A stretch of 17,315 nucleotides of DNA from an uncultured Oscillospiraceae bacterium (GTDB lineage Bacteria > Bacillota_A > Clostridia > Oscillospirales > Acutalibacteraceae), in NCBI GenBank assembly GCA_910589395.1, contig CAJUTL010000043.1, positions 1 to 17,315 of the forward strand, given 5' to 3'. Shown here piece by piece: positions 1 to 6,648 of the stretch (its first letter is position 1; every line of letters starts with the position of its first letter). Below the pieces are notes generated by a model. That model did no database searches. It was not told the origin of the DNA and saw only the letters and a program-made list of their open reading frames with translations. Position numbers and translations under genes: made by a program.

Positions 1-55
1 AAGATATCGTCAGATATCTTCTCTCCAGCTTCGAATCTGGATAGCAGCTCCAGAA
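1..55. repeat. 55-bp structured direct repeat, copy 1
   Basis: This copy is the same as 181-235 except possibly at the extreme ends; the start-to-start distance is 180 bp. It contains two small dyads: an 8-bp perfect stem (AAGATATC/GATATCTT, loop GTCA) and a near-palindrome centred on TTCGAA with CCAG/CTGG arms. Both copies lead directly into a terminator-like hairpin, but a different hairpin each time. The window begins exactly in this unit, so more copies may lie upstream. Confidence 0.85.
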
Positions 56-95
56 AGCGCTGTGCTCTTTATGAGCATGGCGCTTCTTGTTTTGA
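55..95 (+). terminator. Hairpin with T-rich tail after repeat copy 1
   Basis: The left arm 55-67 and right arm 73-85 form a 13-bp stem (two G-T wobbles) with loop TTTAT. It is followed by TCTTGTTTTG, so it could terminate transcription entering from the left edge of the window. The T tract is imperfect, and it may instead be part of the mobile-like hairpin repeat. Confidence 0.5.
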
Positions 96-111
96 ATAAA
101 GGCCTCATCCT

Positions 112-174
112 CCGCCGTGAACGCGGCGGGGTTTGGGGCGAAGCCCCATTTTTATGGAGGAGAAGCGCAGCTTC
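112..174. repeat. Cluster of three mini-hairpins
   Basis: Three short dyads stand in a row. CCGCCG/CGGCGG occupies 112-129. TGGGGC-GAA-GCCCCA occupies 134-148 and is followed by five T residues. GAAGC-GCA-GCTTC occupies 162-174. With the flanking repeat copies they make almost all of 1-270 self-complementary, like REP/BIME-type intergenic DNA. The reading frame across the region (62-328) has no ribosome site or recognisable protein, so it is not called as coding. Confidence 0.6.
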
Positions 175-180
175 TTTCGG

Positions 181-235
181 AAGATATCGTCAGATATCTT
201 CTCTCCAGCTTCGAATCTGGATAGCAGCTCCAGAA
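181..235. repeat. 55-bp structured direct repeat, copy 2
   Basis: This is the second copy of the unit at 1-55, with the same two internal dyads (181-200 and about 205-220). After the shared part the sequence changes to a different hairpin. The two copies therefore share a constant head and carry variable hairpin tails. Confidence 0.85.
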
Positions 236-276
236 GAATCCCGACAAACTGCGGTTTGTCGGGATTCTGGTTTTTT
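236..276 (+). terminator. Perfect 14-bp intrinsic terminator
   Basis: GAATCCCGACAAAC (236-249) and GTTTGTCGGGATTC (254-267) form a perfect 14-bp stem with loop TGCG, followed by TGG and six T residues. This is a strong rho-independent terminator in the plus direction. It would stop any transcript entering from the left of the window. Confidence 0.8.
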
Positions 277-356
277 CGGTTTACTCACTTTTAAGATTTT
301 GGCCACAACAGAAAGCGCTTGGAAATAAAAGGAAACTGCCAAAGAGGGATCGCGGC

Positions 357-473
357 ATGAATTCTATCTATTACCTTTCCAAGAAGGAAGGAAAGCAATA
401 CTTTGGAAGCGATTTAGTTATTTCATTAAGCTTCGTGCCCCAAAAAGCTACCGCTGTCATTTCGATATTATGA
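357..473 (+). CDS. Possible 38-residue small protein (doubtful)
   Basis: An ATG at 357 is preceded by GAGGG with an 8-nt gap and opens a 38-codon frame ending in TGA at 471-473. A good terminator follows 30 bases later (502-543). The product starts MNSIYYLSKKEGKQYF and is not recognised. No convincing promoter was found between the terminator ending near 276 and this ATG, although TAAGAT at 292-297 could be a weak -10. The segment could equally be a small non-coding RNA or remnant DNA. The call rests only on ribosome-site spacing and the downstream terminator. Confidence 0.22.
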   Translation: MNSIYYLSKKEGKQYFGSDLVISLSFVPQKATAVISIL

Positions 474-501
474 GCGAAAGGTTGCCCACATAAATCAAGG
501 A

Positions 502-545
502 AGCTCGCCGGAGTTCTTTTGAACATCTTCGGCGGGCTTTTTTAT
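502..545 (+). terminator. Intrinsic terminator
   Basis: AGCTCGCCG (502-510) pairs with CGGCGGGCT (530-538) with one G-T pair. An inner GTTC-TTTT-GAAC stem lies between them, and TTTTTT follows at 538-543. This is a clear plus-strand terminator, which implies that something in about 280-500 is or was transcribed. Confidence 0.75.
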
Positions 546-799
546 AGTGTCTTACCTGGCCTGGCTCATAAAATACTTCTCTTCCCCACAGACTTCCCCT
601 GCATCTGTTCGTACCTTTCAGAACTTCCTTCTTTCGCATAATCCGCCGGATCACGGCAACTCTAATTTTATGGCGATGGAGGAACAGATTTTCGGCGGGC
701 CAAACGGCTTGCTTTTCAAATTTATTCTTCTCGGCCAACCCTGATGATTGCCGCCCATGTTGTCGAAACGACAGGGACGGTGAAGAAAGGACAGCACAT
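544..799. other. Non-coding stretch before the DUF255 gene
   Basis: No gene is supported here. A GTG-initiated 65-codon frame (547-744, +) and a longer minus frame (457-933) lack ribosome sites and recognisable features. A small dyad TGTCG-AAA-CGACA lies at 761-773, just upstream of the ribosome site of the next gene. No clear -35/-10 pair was found, so the promoter of the DUF255 gene remains unidentified. Confidence 0.5.
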
Positions 800-2737
800 A
801 TGCCAAACCATCTGAAAAGCGAAACCAGCCCGTACCTTCTCCAGCATGCGGAAAACCCGGTAGACTGGTACCCCTGGGGAGAAGAGGCTTTCCGCAGGGC
901 CAAAGAAGAGGATAAGCCCATTTTCCTCAGCATTGGCTACAGCACCTGCCATTGGTGCCATGTTATGGCAAAGGAAAGCTTTCAGGACCTGAAGATAGCG
1001 GAGCTTCTAAACCGATGGTTTATCTCTGTCAAGGTCGACCGTGAGGAGCGCCCCGATATAGACAGCGTTTATATGGCGGTCTGTCAGGCCTTTACCGGCA
1101 GCGGCGGCTGGCCTACCAGTATTTTTCTGACGCCGGAGCAGCAGCCCTTCTTTGCCGGCACTTACTTTCCCAAACACAGCCAGGGCGGTATAGCAGGCTT
1201 TGGAGAGCTTTTAGAGCTGATCCATGAGAAATGGGAACAAGAGCGCTTTGCCCTATTGCGTCAGGCAAAGGAACTTGTGGCGCTGCTGAATCGGCAGACG
1301 CAAATGGAACAGGAAACTGAACCGCAGCTGCCGGAAACAGCCGTACAGCTTTACAAACGAAGCTTTGACCGAAAATACGGCGGATTTGGCGGCGCGCCAA
1401 AATTTCCCTCTCCCCACAACCTTCTGTTTCTCCTGGCTTACTATCGAAGACGAAAGGATCCGGATTGTCTGGCGATGGCGGAACAGACGCTGCTGCAAAT
1501 GTACCGTGGAGGTCTCTTCGATCACATTGGCGGAGGCTTCTGCCGGTATTCTACCGACGCGCGATTTCTGGCTCCGCACTTTGAAAAGATGCTATATGAC
1601 AACGCACTGTTGATTTTAGCTTATTGCGAAGCATATGCTCTTACAAAAAAAGAGATCTATCTTCGTGTGGCAGAGCGAACGGCAAATTTTATCCTGCGGG
1701 AAATGACCGCGCCGGAGGGCGGATTCTACAGCGCTCAAGACGCCGACAGTGACGGCGAGGAAGGAAAATACTATCTTTTTCAGCCGGAAGAGCTGATCTC
1801 CCTTCTGGGCTCGGAACAAGGCAGGGCTTTTAACGCGCATTTTGATATTACCGCCTCAGGTAATTTTGAAGGAAAAAGCATTCCCAATCTGCTGCACAGC
1901 GACCCGGAAGTGAGGTCTTTTGACTGCTTGTTAGAGCGGGTTTACCAATACCGCAAAAGCCGCTGTTCGCTTCCTCTGGACGATAAGCTCCTGACCGCCT
2001 GGAACGCTCTGACGATTGCGGCGCTCTGCCGTTTGTATAAGATTGATGGAAATGAAAAATATCTGCATGCCGCAAAACGGGCCGATCTGTTTCTGCGGGA
2101 GCATCTGTGGAGGAACGGTACGCTCCATGTCAGCTTTCGAGTTGGACAATTAGGAGCAAAAGGCTTTCTGGACGATCACGCCGCCTGCCTGTTTGCCCAA
2201 TTAGCGCTGTATGACGTGACCTATGACAAGGAATACCTGAACGAGGCGGAGCAGCTTTGCCAAAATACGATTTCCAAATTCCAAGACGCCGAAAACGGCG
2301 GCTTTTACCTTTATGGAAAAGAGCAGGAAGCCCTGATCCTTCGGCCTAAGGAAACCTATGACGGGGCAATCCCCAGCGGGAATTCCCTGATGGCATGGAG
2401 CCTGGTGCGGCTCAGCCAGCTTATTCCGGAAAAGGATCTTGAGTCGGCGGCAAAACGGCAATTAGACTTTATGACCGCGGACGCCGGCCAATACCCGCCC
2501 GGCCACGCCATGCTTCTGCTGGCGCTTTTGGACTACAGCGAACCGCCGCCAAAGGTGACAGTGGTCCTGGCGGAACCATCGGAACGGGAACCGCTGCCGC
2601 TGCTTCTTCCCTCCGACGCAATCGTTATTCTGCGGGAGCCGGATCGGGAGTATCCACTGAAAAACGGAAAAACTACTTTTTATGTTTGCCGGGATCACCG
2701 CTGTCTGCCTCCGGTCAATGAATGGAAGGAAGAGTAA
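800..2737 (+). CDS. Thioredoxin domain-containing protein, DUF255/YyaL/SPATA20 family
   Basis: This 645-residue protein has the usual family length. It begins with the signature MPNHLKSETSPYLLQHAENP, which fixes the start. The start is also supported by GAAAGGA eight bases upstream. The N-terminal ~165 residues are the thioredoxin-like DUF255 domain with a CxxC site in STCHWCHVM (Cys50 and Cys53). The remainder resembles the alpha/alpha barrel of N-acylglucosamine 2-epimerase-like proteins (DAHFLAPHFEKMLYDNALL region, QDADSDGEEGKYY, DDKLLTAWNAL). No signal peptide or membrane segment is seen, so it is cytoplasmic. The family is widespread but its reaction is not established; a redox or carbohydrate-related role is only suggested by the folds. 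It is monocistronic and converges on the GH9 gene through a shared hairpin. Confidence 0.93.
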   Translation: MPNHLKSETSPYLLQHAENPVDWYPWGEEAFRRAKEEDKPIFLSIGYSTCHWCHVMAKESFQDLKIAELLNRWFISVKVDREERPDIDSVYMAVCQAFTGSGGWPTSIFLTPEQQPFFAGTYFPKHSQGGIAGFGELLELIHEKWEQERFALLRQAKELVALLNRQTQMEQETEPQLPETAVQLYKRSFDRKYGGFGGAPKFPSPHNLLFLLAYYRRRKDPDCLAMAEQTLLQMYRGGLFDHIGGGFCRYSTDARFLAPHFEKMLYDNALLILAYCEAYALTKKEIYLRVAERTANFILREMTAPEGGFYSAQDADSDGEEGKYYLFQPEELISLLGSEQGRAFNAHFDITASGNFEGKSIPNLLHSDPEVRSFDCLLERVYQYRKSRCSLPLDDKLLTAWNALTIAALCRLYKIDGNEKYLHAAKRADLFLREHLWRNGTLHVSFRVGQLGAKGFLDDHAACLFAQLALYDVTYDKEYLNEAEQLCQNTISKFQDAENGGFYLYGKEQEALILRPKETYDGAIPSGNSLMAWSLVRLSQLIPEKDLESAAKRQLDFMTADAGQYPPGHAMLLLALLDYSEPPPKVTVVLAEPSEREPLPLLLPSDAIVILREPDREYPLKNGKTTFYVCRDHRCLPPVNEWKEE

Positions 2738-2780
2738 AAAACTTTCTTTCCCCAAACACACAAAGCAATCACTACAATGA

Positions 2781-2856
2781 AAAGCCACAACCAAATATCC
2801 TGTGTCAAAACCACAGAATATTGAAGTTGAGGCTTTCTTCAAATGCTGCTGTTTTT
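2781..2856. terminator. Shared hairpin between convergent genes
   Basis: Arms 2781-2804 and 2812-2836 form a long imperfect stem (AAAGCC, CAAC, AATAT and CTGTG blocks pair) with a 7-nt loop. On the plus strand a T6 tract follows about 14 bases after the stem (2850-2856). On the minus strand four T residues follow directly. It lies between the 3' ends of the DUF255 and GH9 genes and probably serves both. Confidence 0.6.
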
Positions 2857-2879
2857 TGAGTTTTTAGGGCAAAACCGGT

Positions 2880-5249
2880 TCATCTGGCACCGCTTTCCTC
2901 TATCAGTTCGGTGCAGACCTGCACATACCGGCAGACAGAGCCGACCCACACCTCCCGATAGGTAGCGTTGTTGTTCTGGGGCCAATAGGGCTCGTCGCCG
3001 TTATTCAGGGTCTCTATGCCCACGGGGACCTCCCCTACGCTTTCGCCGGTGAGCACCGCGTACTGGCGGCAGTAATTACTGCCCATGCCGTACACCAGAG
3101 ACTGGCCGAAGGGGTTCTTTCCCCAGGTCCAGTAAAGCTGCTCCCGGGCCAGCTGCAGCAGGGCTTCCTCTCCGAAGCAGCGGCCCAAAATTCCCGCCGC
3201 CTTCCCCATGGAAAGCAGCACTGCCTCATTTCCCCGGAAAGAGAACCAGACCGGGAAATTCCGCAGTACATAGCCGCCGCCCAGAGGCTTTCCGGCGGCG
3301 AGCTGCTCCAGGTAATTTTCCCGCTCCTGATGATACTGGCAGGTCACGTGCAGGAAGGGAAACAGCTCTTCGTTTTCCGCCTCGCTGACATGGTGCACTC
3401 CGGCGGGAAGCATGCCGTAAGGGGCGGTATTGCCCGCGATGGCCTTCAGGTAGCTTCCGTAGCGCCACATTCCCTCTTCCCAGGCGGCGCGCTCCGGGGC
3501 CTCCGGCTGCGTGCGGCACAGGGCCTCCAACGCCTGAACGAACTGATGCTCTCTGGCCTGATGATTGAAATGCACGATGGTCTTGTGGCTTTCGTCCCGG
3601 TAAAAGAAGCCTGTGAAGGGAAGGCCCGCTTCTCCGGTTTCCTGACAGGAGAGTAGACTTTTCCCATACTCCCGGGCAGCGGCGCCGTATTCCTCCGCTT
3701 TTGTGACCTCATACAGGCAGCTGGCCGCCCAGGTGATCACCGCGTAATATTGAGACAGGCCGCTGTTGTAGGTATGCTCGTACATATGGGCCGGTTCCAC
3801 GCCGGTTTGGGCAAATTTCTTTTCCGCAAAGGCGAAATCCTCCCGGGCGGCTTTCAGGGCGCATTCCGCCAGGCCCTTGTCATAGTTCATCAGGCACCGG
3901 GCCGCAAAGGCCTCGATCCCGGCAAACAGAAAGTTTTCATAGGAATGGTCGTGCACCCGAGCCTCCACATCGTCGAAATTTCCCATGAGGCCGTCGGTGT
4001 ACCGGGTAAGCCCGGCGCTGGTGGCCCGATACCCGTCTCCGAACCGGGTGCGAAGAATGAAATCCAGTCCCCAAACGGCTTCCTCCATCAGCCGGAGATA
4101 CAGCGGGCGATCCTCTTTACAGCGATCCGCCGCCTCAAACAACGCCTGAACGATCTCCCCCGTCTGCGCCGCCTGCTGAGACTGATCTCCCGCGTCGTGC
4201 CAGCCGCCGGAAAAGCTCAGGGCAGCTCCGTTGTGGTGGGCCAGAATATCCTGGTGGCAGGCTCCGTGCCTGCCGTCCACCGGGAAGCCGCAGCGCTGGC
4301 AGTAAAAGAAATTTACGGCCTTCCACAGGGCCTCGGTGCAAAGCTCCTCCGAAATGGAAAAGACTGGGCTTTCCAGCTTGCCGGAGCGTAAAAAATACCT
4401 GCCGGGAGCGGACACCTCCGTAAAATCCATCACCCCAAAAACGCCGCGCTCGTTTACTTCCCGGCTTACCGCGCCGGTAAAAACTGTCTTTCCGGTTTCC
4501 GCCTCGACCACACTGAAGCTTTCTGCCTCTCCGGCGGCAACGGCGCGCTTTTCTCCCCTCGGCCAATATCCCGCTGTAGACAGGCGGATCCCCGGGGTGG
4601 GATTTTCCCAGCCCAGCTCATGCTCCGGGCATTCCAGCTGTTCCAGCCTGATCTCCTGAAATTCATAGGCGAGCGCTTCCCCGGCGGAAATATCGTGGCC
4701 GCTGCAAAGCACATAGAAAAAAAGCTGGCAAACGGCGTCCCGGGGCATGGCGGCAAATTCCCAAACGCAGTCATTCCACTCACCGTTTTTCAGGTCAAAC
4801 ACTGTGGAGCCCTCCCGGAAATAGGGATCCGGAATTGGAACGCTCCCCCGGTTTTCTATGGAAGCGTGCACATGCAAAATGCGGGCGCCCAAAATACGGG
4901 GCCGCACCTGAAAGCGCAGACGGTGATACTCCCGCCAATCCTCCCGGTCAAAGGAAAAAGCAAGCTTTGCTGTGCCAAAATTGCAGTAGTCCCCATCGGC
5001 AGGGGCTCCCTCGGGCCAGCGCTCTGTTCGCAGCGGGGCGGTCATGCACAAAGTATCCTCACGCTCCTCCAGGGCAGCCAGCCCCATTGCTCGCGGTCTC
5101 GAGGCGCGGACGCCCTCTCCATACAAGCACCTGCTTTTCAGCACCGCCTTTTTCGCAAAGCCTGCTTCCAAGCTGTTTTCCGGGTGCAGGGGCAAAGGAC
5201 GATGCACAAAAAGACTTTCCTGTATTTCACGAGTCAGCTTGGGATCCAT
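2880..5249 (-). CDS. Glycoside hydrolase family 9 protein, apparently cytoplasmic
   Basis: This is a 789-residue GH9-type enzyme. Residues ~1-215 are an N-terminal extension with a jelly-roll/carbohydrate-binding flavour. Residues ~218-300 match the Ig-like CelD_N module (IRLSTAGYWPRGEKRAVAAG, ending in GRYFLRSGKLESPVFSIS). The catalytic barrel follows, with GGWHDAGD (D352 and D355, the usual GH9 base site) and, near the C-terminus, WGKNPFGQSLVYGMG and ATYREVWVG, where E766 is the likely general acid. The start is fixed by AGGAGGAG five bases before the ATG. There is no signal peptide or anchor, whereas most GH9 endoglucanases are secreted. This suggests action on imported cello- or chito-type oligosaccharides; the substrate cannot be read from the sequence. 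It has its own promoter at 5354-5382. Confidence 0.87.
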   Translation of the reverse strand: MDPKLTREIQESLFVHRPLPLHPENSLEAGFAKKAVLKSRCLYGEGVRASRPRAMGLAALEEREDTLCMTAPLRTERWPEGAPADGDYCNFGTAKLAFSFDREDWREYHRLRFQVRPRILGARILHVHASIENRGSVPIPDPYFREGSTVFDLKNGEWNDCVWEFAAMPRDAVCQLFFYVLCSGHDISAGEALAYEFQEIRLEQLECPEHELGWENPTPGIRLSTAGYWPRGEKRAVAAGEAESFSVVEAETGKTVFTGAVSREVNERGVFGVMDFTEVSAPGRYFLRSGKLESPVFSISEELCTEALWKAVNFFYCQRCGFPVDGRHGACHQDILAHHNGAALSFSGGWHDAGDQSQQAAQTGEIVQALFEAADRCKEDRPLYLRLMEEAVWGLDFILRTRFGDGYRATSAGLTRYTDGLMGNFDDVEARVHDHSYENFLFAGIEAFAARCLMNYDKGLAECALKAAREDFAFAEKKFAQTGVEPAHMYEHTYNSGLSQYYAVITWAASCLYEVTKAEEYGAAAREYGKSLLSCQETGEAGLPFTGFFYRDESHKTIVHFNHQAREHQFVQALEALCRTQPEAPERAAWEEGMWRYGSYLKAIAGNTAPYGMLPAGVHHVSEAENEELFPFLHVTCQYHQERENYLEQLAAGKPLGGGYVLRNFPVWFSFRGNEAVLLSMGKAAGILGRCFGEEALLQLAREQLYWTWGKNPFGQSLVYGMGSNYCRQYAVLTGESVGEVPVGIETLNNGDEPYWPQNNNATYREVWVGSVCRYVQVCTELIEESGAR

Positions 5250-5353
5250 TTTTTCTCCTCCTGTTGTATAAAGCCGTTTAGCTTGGTAGATAAATCCAGT
5301 ATTTTTCAGGGCGATAGCCCGGCAGCGAAAGCCTCTCCGCTCCTGGCCCTTCT

Positions 5354-5382
5354 ACTATAGTATGAAACCCTTTTCCACGCAA
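5354..5382 (-). promoter_or_regulatory. Promoter of the GH9 gene
   Basis: On the minus strand TTGCGT (5377-5382) and TATAGT (5354-5359) are separated by exactly 17 bases. The predicted start is near 5347, giving a ~98-nt leader that includes a small GGGC-TATC-GCCC hairpin. The spacer holds a degenerate cre-like dyad (TGGAAA...TTTCA), where catabolite repression could act. That part is speculative. Confidence 0.65.
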
Positions 5383-5460
5383 CGGAAGGTTCCCCCAAAA
5401 ATCGCTTCCTGTTTTTAGGGAAAACGCCGGAATTCTGCCGCCAAGCCTTTTATTTTCATT

Positions 5461-6348
5461 TTATGTATTTTTCGGCGAAAGCTCCTCCTTTACCACCCGT
5501 AAAAACATCTCCATATCCTCGCCGAGAGTTCTGGCCGCGATCACCCCGTAGGCAATGGAAAAGTTCTCGTCCAGTGGCACCGCCGTAAGGGCGGGGTGCA
5601 CATGGCTCCAGCATTCCGGGGACAGCAGCAGCCCGCCGCTTTCCACGCAGCGGTTGAAGGTTTCCATGTTATAAATGGGCAGAATGTCTTCGATGACAAT
5701 GTTGGAAGCCTCTGAAAGCAGCAGGGCCCGCATGTTGTCGTTGACCGGGCTGGTACCGGGCTTCATGTGCAGAATCGTCTCTCCCCTCAGCTCCTTGAAT
5801 TTCAGGGAGCTTTTCCCCGCCAGCCTGTGCTCCCGGTTCATCAGCAAAACAAAGCGGTACCTTCCAATGGGAATAAAACGGCACTTTTCCTCTGCCGAGG
5901 GGTTGTTATAGGGCCCGATCAAAAAGTCGAAGTTTTTCCCCAAATGCTCATACCGCCGGCGGTCGTCGGAAAAAGGAATGATCTGAAACTGAAACCGAGA
6001 GCCCAGTCCTTTTTGCTGCCAGAGCTCCAGAAAGACCTGACAGGGAGACAGGGCCGAGCTGCCCACCCGCAGGGTTTTCCGCACGGGCCTGCCCGCCGCC
6101 TGAACGCGCTTTACCGCTTCTCTGGAATGCCGGATCAGCTCTCCCGCCTCCCGGTAGAGAACCTCCCCGGCAGGGGTCAGCCTCACGCCCTGATTAGAAC
6201 GCTCCAAAAGCTGGACTCCCATGCGGTTTTCCAGGTGATTCAGCTGCTTGATCACAGCGGTATGCGTGAGAAACAAGCCCTCCGCCGCTTTGGAGAAGCT
6301 GCCACGGTCCGCCACTTCTCTGAAAACCTCCAGGGTTCGGTCGTACAT
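5461..6348 (-). CDS. LysR family transcriptional regulator
   Basis: The protein is 295 residues, typical for LysR regulators. The N-terminal winged helix-turn-helix spans residues ~1-60 (FREVADRGSFSKAAEGLFLT, then HTAVIKQLNHLENRMGVQLL and LTPAGEVLYREA). The effector-binding fold covers the rest. The ATG is preceded by a weak site (AAAGGCGG about 8 bases upstream). A near-consensus promoter lies 40-68 bases upstream. The gene diverges from the MATE/AKR pair, the classic LysR arrangement, so that pair is the likely target, but the inducer is unknown. No terminator is evident after the stop, though the GH9 gene downstream has its own promoter. No mutations in the DNA-binding helix are apparent. 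Confidence 0.93.
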   Translation of the reverse strand: MYDRTLEVFREVADRGSFSKAAEGLFLTHTAVIKQLNHLENRMGVQLLERSNQGVRLTPAGEVLYREAGELIRHSREAVKRVQAAGRPVRKTLRVGSSALSPCQVFLELWQQKGLGSRFQFQIIPFSDDRRRYEHLGKNFDFLIGPYNNPSAEEKCRFIPIGRYRFVLLMNREHRLAGKSSLKFKELRGETILHMKPGTSPVNDNMRALLLSEASNIVIEDILPIYNMETFNRCVESGGLLLSPECWSHVHPALTAVPLDENFSIAYGVIAARTLGEDMEMFLRVVKEELSPKNT

Positions 6349-6387
6349 GCCACCCGCCGCCTTTCGCTGAAACTTTTTGTTTCCGCC

Positions 6388-6416
6388 ATTGTAGCAAATC
6401 GGAACTTCCCTGTCAA
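6388..6416 (-). promoter_or_regulatory. Consensus promoter of the LysR gene
   Basis: On the minus strand TTGACA (6411-6416), a 17-base spacer and TACAAT (6388-6393) form an almost perfect sigma-A promoter. It gives a leader of about 33 nt to the ATG at 6348. The MITE-like element starts 18 bases upstream of the -35. Confidence 0.85.
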
Positions 6417-6433
6417 GAAAAGGCAGAGTAGAC

Positions 6434-6598
6434 TAGGGGTTGTTTGAAAATAGAGGAAATGCCGGATTTTTGTACCAGGCGAGACGGTTTCAAGGCGGAA
6501 CCCGCAAGACAGGCTGACGCCTGTCGAGGATTTCCAACGCAGAAAACCGGCCGCATTGGGCAAAAAGACGGCGTTTTCGATTTTTCAAACAACCCCTA
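6434..6598. mobile_element. MITE-like element, 165 bp, no coding capacity
   Basis: The ends are inverted repeats: TAGGGGTTGTTTGAAAA at 6434-6450 matches the reverse complement of 6582-6598 over 17 of 17 bases. The outermost TA on both sides is consistent with a TA target duplication, as made by Tc1/mariner- or IS630-type transposases. The interior holds an ACAGGC/GCCTGT-type dyad around 6510-6526 and no ORF. It occupies most of the 300-bp gap between the divergent LysR and MATE genes. Confidence 0.72.
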
Positions 6599-6610
6599 AG
6601 CACATAGAAA

Positions 6611-6629
6611 CTTCACTTGACAGGTGAAG
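6611..6629. promoter_or_regulatory. Dyad upstream of the MATE gene
   Basis: CTTCAC-TTGACAG-GTGAAG forms a 6-bp inverted repeat 20 bases before the MATE start codon, overlapping a TTGACA hexamer. It could be an operator or a leader hairpin next to the GGGAGG ribosome site (6634-6639). It does not have the T-N11-A spacing of a standard LysR box, and no matching -10 was found downstream. Confidence 0.35.
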
Positions 6630-6648
6630 CCGCGGGAGGCGGTTTGAA

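Noticed and set aside
457..933. 158-codon minus-strand frame
   Set aside because: It runs through a plus-strand terminator and into the DUF255 gene, and its basic, unrecognised product lacks a ribosome site. A decayed gene remnant cannot be excluded but is not supported.
3750..4391. 213-codon plus-strand frame
   Set aside because: It is a shadow of the GH9 catalytic domain.
4620..5360. 246-codon plus-strand frame
   Set aside because: It overlaps the GH9 N-terminus and promoter in antisense, with no ribosome site or domain.
6434..6598. Full insertion sequence
   Set aside because: The element is only 165 bp and has no transposase frame, so only a MITE-like call is supported.
6611..6629. Canonical LysR box (T-N11-A)
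   Set aside because: The dyad has a longer gap (T-N13-A), so it is recorded only as an undefined dyad.
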